NCBI RefSeq assembly: GCF_024868665.1
Contig: NC_079892.1
Location: 6,903,269 to 6,967,268, forward strand
DNA: 64,000 bases
From: Triplophysa rosa
Lineage: Eukaryota; Chordata; Actinopteri; Cypriniformes; Nemacheilidae
Direction: 5' to 3'
The notes under the pieces are model-generated. The model did no database searches. It saw only the letters and a program-made list of their open reading frames with translations, and was not told the origin of the DNA. Each line of letters starts with the position of its first letter. The first letter of the stretch is position 1. A program made the translations under genes and the position numbers. This document shows, piece by piece, positions 41,701 through 64,000 of the stretch.

Positions 41701-44700
41701 TTTCCGGTTGGGACAATAGATTAGAAAAGACACCGCTGTGGCCTAGATGGATTTCAGGTGATGCCCGAAAAGCGCAAGCAATTGTGTTTTCATACAGTGC
41801 GATCAGATGTACTCTGAGTTTTGAAAAGACTTTCTCTCGACATTTATAAGAACCGTCTATGTTCCCTCCGTGAAGCTATCTGTGGTAAATCAGTTGGCGA
41901 CTACAGTTCACGGCCCCCCTTTGGAGTAAATGTATTTGTGCCCTGCTGGATGGTCAGGAAAGGTTATGAGCAAACACTGGTCATGCTTCTCGGGAGCTCG
42001 CACTTATTTGAACACGTCGTCTCTTCCATTTCCTGGAGGAGGCATTGTGGGACGGCTGGGGAGAGTGTCACCCCAGGAAGACATTGGATAACAGCAGTCT
42101 CTGACTCAGCGAAAAATAGCCTCTTTTGGAAGAATGGAGCTCGTGGAGTTAAAGGAAGCTAGGCTGCTCCCGGATTGTCTCAGAATTGGAAGGAAGTGGA
42201 CTTTCCATATGGCGTCTGAAGTGGTAGCACACAGTGAAAATAATTTAGTCAGTTAATATGATTTACCAAAGAATTACACGTCAGGTTTCATGTTTGTCTT
42301 GGCACATTTTTTAGGTATAGTAGTATTTTACTGATTCGATTCCATACAAAACTCATGACCAATTTGAAAAAAATTGACTATCGACATTTTTTTTTTGCAA
42401 ATCAATTTCAAGGAGACCTTTCTCTGTCCACAATAACTTTACAGAAGGTCAGCTCTCACTTTTGGGTCATTGGCACTTAGCTGAGAGGAGCTGAGAGGAT
42501 TACGTAGCCGGAGGAAAAGCAATAACAACAGCGTTTATAGTACATGCCCAGCGCCTGTAGGAAACCATGCGGCGTGATTGGCAGACCAGTTTTTGCTGGG
42601 ATATGTAGAAATTTTGTACGACCTCCAAAATTAAAGAAAGGTCATAATCTGGGAAGCAGACAATGTACAGACAGCCAAATTGTGAACTGTTACTGTTCAG
42701 GTGGGTGTATTTGTGCCACCTCCCCTTATGTTTGGACGTGCCATTTCAGTCCTCTTCAGATAACTTGTGAAATGTCCTCTAATGGACTTGTTTCTGAGTG
42801 TATCAAAAATTGTGAGTCTCGTGCTTTAATCATAACTGTGACAAATCATTATTTTTAAGTACGCGCTGGTTAAAGAGCCGAAGGTGGTGAAAGGTATTAC
42901 AAGGCTGAGAACAATTTTCTGATTAAAGACGTTTCTGTGCCGCTCTCAGTGAATCATGGCTCTTAAGAACCCTCCATCTGCATCTTGAAGACTTCTTCCT
43001 CAGATAATACTGTTCGGATTCTAAGGCAAGGCTTCCTTTGAGGCAGGATTTTCTGACGTGGTTCCTCCGCACAAATAAAAGGACGTGGTTTCATCTAAGT
43101 AAATACAACACGACGATCGCAGCACAGGATGTGCCAACTGCAACACAACGCATGCCATTGAAATGCTCAAGCCCCTCAGAGAAACAGTGAAAGAAGGGAT
43201 TTTTAGGTCATCCTTAATTGAATTTCCTGCCTGATGACAGAGTAATATAGAGACTAATAGCATTGTGCGTGCATCTCGAAATGCACTGGAGAAAAGCTCT
43301 CGTAGATAGATCGCTTACACACGCTGGATATATGAAAAGCCTTCGTTCATTATGCCTTCACTTAATAACTTAATAAGCCGCCTCCATTGTGTCTTCTATA
43401 TCTTGTGTTATGAGAATGGCAATGGCTTACGAGGGTTAATGCAACCATGTGGGGGGGGATTTGTTTAGTTTTATTGAATGGAGCATACAGAGGATTGGCA
43501 TTACACATTTTTTCATGAAAAAGCTTTGTGTTTGTTTTCGATGTTTGGTTATGGTTTAAATCATTTTTGACATTCATTCAATTGCTGAAATTAAATATAT
43601 CATATTAATTCAATGTTGGCACAGTTTGCTATTTACGCATGCACATAGATGTAGTGCAGCCTGTGTACAGTATAAACTAAAGGTTACAGATTTTGCAGTT
43701 ATTTGGTTGTGCATGTTTAATTTTTTGAGACATACACTGGGTTCCAACATCTAAGGCCACTTGTACAAATGCTTTCATTGTGCGTTTTTCTATTTAAATC
43801 TAATGATGTTCGTTATCTAAATATGATTTATGGATGTTTCAAAGAGCATCTTGTGCAAATATTTGATTGTACAAAGGAGGAGGTCAATGTCACAAATTAG
43901 CTTATTTGATTAATGTACTAGAAATAGTGCAGAAGCGTGAGTATTTTTACTTCACCACATTGTTGTTTGACATTTTTTTCAGATCCCTAAAACGTTGTTT
44001 TTTCCAGGTTTAAATTTAGATTTAGCTCATTAAAATTGCAGTCTCAGACATTTGGAACTCTCTCTATATAAACATACTTTATGTTTTTCAACATTGTTTA
44101 TATCGTCGCTGTCCTTCTGAAACCTCGGATGTCAAGATTCGCTATGCTTTTTAAATAAATAAATACTCTACAAAGTAGACAAGCACTTTTAAATACTTTT
44201 TATTGGTTAGATATTTGTAAAACCTATTGACTATCGTAAAGCGTGTCTCGTAATATGATTTATGGCACAAAATATAGAGATACGAGGTTTCAGAAGGACA
44301 GCAGCAATACGTGAAATAGTTCATGCACCAGAGCAGTCAAGTTATTATGTCTTTCTCAGTGGCATAGTGGAATTGTAATTTACGGTAAAAACATTTTTGT
44401 AATACATTTTCATTTTTAAAAGATGCAAAGTGGCAGGCAGAATTATTGATCTTTGCTATTTACCAGCTACATCAATAAGCAGTTGTTAATGTGCGGATGG
44501 ACAGTTCGATTACAGCTACATTTAGTAATGAAGCACAAGAGCCTCAGCATCACCCAGCATACACACAGCAGATTTCGTCACTAAAAATTTTGTGATTTAA
44601 ACTTGTAGAAACAGTAGCAAATTAATATAATAAGTGGGAAAGTTTGCTACTTAGCTGACACAAATGAGTCTCAACATGATACTCTTCACGGCCATGTGCA

Positions 44701-47675
44701 TATCATTACATGTAATTACATCAAGCCTGTGCATGTGGACAGACCCAGCATACACACACATACTCTAAGGTACCCTCATCCGTTGGCAGTAACAGTAGAC
44801 CAGAGGGAGTGAGACAGCTGCCCAGGGTGGATGTGTGCCTCCCAGTTAGTGTGGAATCGCACCCATGCGTCTTGTTTGGCCGGCTGAGGCTGCCTGCAGG
44901 GTGAAGTGTATTGTAAGTGTGACCACAGTACATTGTTGCATGACTAATCTCGGCCCTCCATCTGCCACCGATGCCCCAGCACAAGCACTTCTCTCTCCAG
45001 CATCAAGCACAGCCATATTGCAACAGTCACAACATCTTGGCTTTCACGGCCACTTTGCTAGAGCAAAAGCGCCAGAGCGGACAGACTGCCCACCCGACGC
45101 ACAGCCGGGAATTATGAGTCGGTTACATGTGCAGACATAACGGAACACGGAGATTTGTTAAGACATCCAAACTGATGTGGCGTGTGCAAATGTCTTTGGT
45201 TTCGCATGGCAAGATGGCCAACCATTCCGTGATAAAAGTAAAATGTTACACAAATCTGATCTGTTCAAGAAAACTGTGAACAGGCAGATACACTTCCGTA
45301 CAAGACAGCGTTCTGTAAATGTTTCCATGATGTGCATTAAGTGGAAAACTAGATTGCATTGTAACTGTGGCCGAAGCCAAAAGCGCACATATGACTGTGC
45401 TGGAAGTCATTACAGTTGAGTTCATGTCTAAGTCAGGAAGATGATGTTTAAGAGCCAAACCATTTAGCAGTTTGCAGCATGCAAGAATTTTTATCACTCT
45501 CTCAGCAGTACCACTGAGGTTTCGCGATGTCAGCATAGAGTGCATAAAAACAGTTAGTTATCACTGCAGTGTAAGTGAGAGACCCACCCACCTAGTGACA
45601 CAAAATTAATGTACTTTTCTAAATGTGGATGTGCCATAGACTTCTATTGTTTGTAAAAACGTGCTAGTGTAAACGTCGTGGGGTTATTGAAATGTTACAA
45701 GCAGATCTTTGAAAATCAACTTTTGAAATTGTGCAAACATTCCTGTATTTTGTGACTGTGCCTTTAGGAAAGTACGTTTTCAACACATGCTAGCAGCACT
45801 TACTAGCATGAAGAATAAAAACAGACTCACTGTGTTTAGAAAATGGTAAAACTCTCTCCAAAGCAAACAAACATCGCAAATGATGGGGTCAATTTTTGTA
45901 CACCCTTCATATTAGTGTATAAGTATTTTTTACTAATAGTATTTTATTTTATTACTTTATATACATTTTAAATATTGTTAGTATTTTATTAATATCGAGT
46001 ATTTTTAATTCTATTATTCTTTTAATGTTTTATTAAGGGGTGTTATTTTGTTCAGAAATGTTTTGTATGGTATTTATGTAATATAACATATAATTACATA
46101 TAATGTTGTACTAAAACTACCTGAATATCTCATCTTATTGTTGTATAAAGCTAGTTGTGTTTTTTTAATAATAAGCAGTATTCAAAGAGTTTCTTTGCAA
46201 AAACAAAAAAATGTTTGCACATTTTTAAAAATGTTCAAAAGCCATGTTTTTTATTGTGCTCATATCAATTTTATTGTATCATATCAATCAAACTACAGTT
46301 GGTTTGTTTTGATTATAAAGTTAAAAAAAAGAATAAAACGAAATAATGTGATAAATGTAATATACATAATAAACAAAATAAAACATGAGTTATCTGTTTT
46401 TGCAAAAAAATATATATGAATTTTCAACCGAGGGAGTTTTTGTCAATTTGAGCTCACTTCTATGGACAATTTGGTCCCGAGGCTGTATAGCTTATGTTAT
46501 CACATACATTTTGACACAGAAACACAGCTCACAACCCCAAAAAAATCTAAAGGGTACCCTGCTCATGTTTGACAGGAAACACATGGTGGTAGTTCCACAA
46601 TAGGCAGCACTGTTTTCACTGGCCATTTCCCTGTAAGCATGGCTGCCAGGCCAGACGCGACTTACAAACACAGATTTTGCCATTAACAATTTTAAACAAC
46701 CATTCAAGTCTGTTTTTAGTGCTTTCGTATTGTTTTTACGCTTCTTTGCTTTATTTCAAAGTTGTGCGCACACATGTTAGATGTTGTACCGCTGTTGGCT
46801 ATTTATATTAGGCACTTGGCTGCACATGAAAGTGATTTTCTGCCAGATCGTTGCAGTTTTTCTCTGATTAGCTATATAGTTTTTATAAAGGGATTGTGAT
46901 TAGCCACAGTTATTTCACAGTGTTTGCGCAAGCCATTCCCTTTAACTTGAAATGATGTGGTTGTGCGGCGTCGACGATGACAGTGGTGACTTGGAAGAGC
47001 GTCGATTTGATTTGGCTTAATCACTCTCTGTTAAGTTCAGGGATAAAAATTTGTCATTCAGCAAATGTCGACCACAGTTTAATTCAATCATTGGCAGCTT
47101 GTAAGTGTTCCCTTGTAAGGCAGCAGCTGTTTTGGTTTAAGTGCCACTTCCAAATGAGCTTGGTTTAAGTCTTCGCTTATTTCCTTCATGGGTTTTCAGT
47201 CGAGCCTTTATCTTTTAGCTTTACTAGAGGGGAGAAAGTTTTAATTGTATTAAATGTATTCAGCATTAATCATTTTTAATTTCCTAAACCAGCTTTGAGA
47301 ATCAAGACATTTTGTATTCTACTGGCAATATTTATTGCTTTGTTTTTCCATTATATAAACTCAAAATCCTTCTTTTCACACATAGTAAAAAAGTACCATG
47401 CTATTGGTACCATGGAAAACCATATTTCTTTCTGGCACCACCATGATGGTAATACAATTATTCTTTGAAGAACCATGTAAAACCATAGTAAATGAGTACC
47501 CTAATCTTTATATACTGTACATGAAAGTACAATGATACTGGTTTTACGGAACATGGTAATACCTTGTTTTTTGGGATGTTCTTCCTGTTCATTATTCATT
47601 GTCAGTGACTTTAGCTATATATTTGCTTGAAGTTTACCTGGCCAGTCATGTGCTTCCTTCGGCTGATCTTCACAG
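38708..47675 (+). other. tead1 large 5' intron
   Basis: 9 kb with few repeats (MITE D at 44102). Several balanced-composition blocks stand out: 39660-39990, 40690-41070, 41740-42200, 42540-42990, 44700-45150. I see no open coding structure in them; they are candidates for conserved enhancers. Confidence 0.4.
44102..44310. mobile_element. MITE family D, copy 2
   Basis: Inverted ends cgctgtccttctgaaacctc and gaggtttcagaaggacagca; about 209 bp, non-coding. Confidence 0.72.
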
Positions 47676-47719
47676 GTTTGCGTTCCCCAGGATCGGGCTC
47701 GGAGGTCCCAGCCGTTGCC

Positions 47720-63548
<15,829 letters not shown>

Positions 63549-64000
63549 TGAAAAGAAATTTAAGTTAGATGATTTGAAGATAAGAAAAATCTGCATAAAT
63601 GTGACATCTTGCGCCGCCTCTGAAACATTTCAAGTTCAAGGCTGCTTACATTTGAACTAGTCACGTGTTTCAAGATGTTGTTTTCACAATTTCTATTGTT
63701 TCCAGATGCATAAAATCATGTCATGGTTGATCTTTTGTCATTATATTTTTCTAAATATTTGTTCGGAAATTAAGTTCGGAAAAGAAATGTATTAACGCCA
63801 CAATTGGGATAATTGAAATCAAATATATTACAAATAAATTATCTTATACACTTCATTTAAAGAAGTGTTTATTAAAATAACTTCCTAACAAATCTACAGT
63901 GCATTTGATTATTTTCAATATTATTACATTTAACTTCCATTTGACTTTGTGTATTTTTTACAGTGATTACTAAAGATTAAGAACTCTTTTTCTCTCCTGT

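Noticed and set aside
45738..45744. Exact M-CAT word cattcct in a tead1 intron, suggesting autoregulation
   Set aside because: A single 7-mer is expected by chance several times in a window this size; no cluster seen.

Overview
The window is vertebrate nuclear DNA, almost certainly from a teleost of the carp family (Cyprinidae). It has spliced genes with GT-AG introns, AT-rich introns, and dense short palindromic transposons and tRNA-derived SINEs of the kind that fill cyprinid genomes. The gene order MICAL2 - PARVA - TEAD1, all on the + strand, is the conserved block known from human 11p15. Species and ohnolog (a or b copy) cannot be fixed from sequence alone.

Layout. Positions 544-11773 hold the 3' two thirds of mical2: the end of the FAD monooxygenase domain, a CH domain, a basic nuclear-signal region, a Ser/Pro-rich linker, a LIM domain and a short-form terminal exon with a stop at 11771-11773. 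Positions 13236-25131 hold the exons of the long MICAL2 form (the MICALCL part) ending in the Rab-binding bMERB coiled coil. Positions 26375-34221 hold a complete 13-exon parva (alpha-parvin, 372 residues). Positions about 38200-63503 hold the first part of tead1: CpG-rich promoter, two 5' noncoding exons, and nine coding exons carrying the whole TEA DNA-binding domain and most of the YAP/TAZ-binding domain. The last exons of tead1 and the first exons of mical2 lie outside the window.

Main finding. In mical2 the exons of the short form are clean, and so are all parva and tead1 exons. The long-form tail carries three separate lesions in otherwise phase-perfect exons: a one-base frameshift in 16375-16492, an in-frame TAA at 16805-16807 and an in-frame TGA at 19257-19259. 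This looks like modular decay: the copy keeps its actin-oxidising CH/LIM form and is losing its Rab-binding tail, as expected for a duplicated fish gene whose isoforms have been partitioned between ohnologs.

The three proteins act on one theme, actin and adhesion. MICAL2 oxidises actin and promotes MRTF/SRF transcription, alpha-parvin links integrin-ILK-PINCH complexes to actin, and TEAD1 is the DNA-binding partner of the mechanosensitive YAP/TAZ coactivators. The remaining sequence is intronic or intergenic: about ten palindromic MITE copies, at least seven other transposon families, SINEs, several tandem repeats, and high-complexity stretches in tead1 introns that may be conserved enhancers. 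No tRNA or rRNA gene, CRISPR array or prokaryote-type operon was seen.
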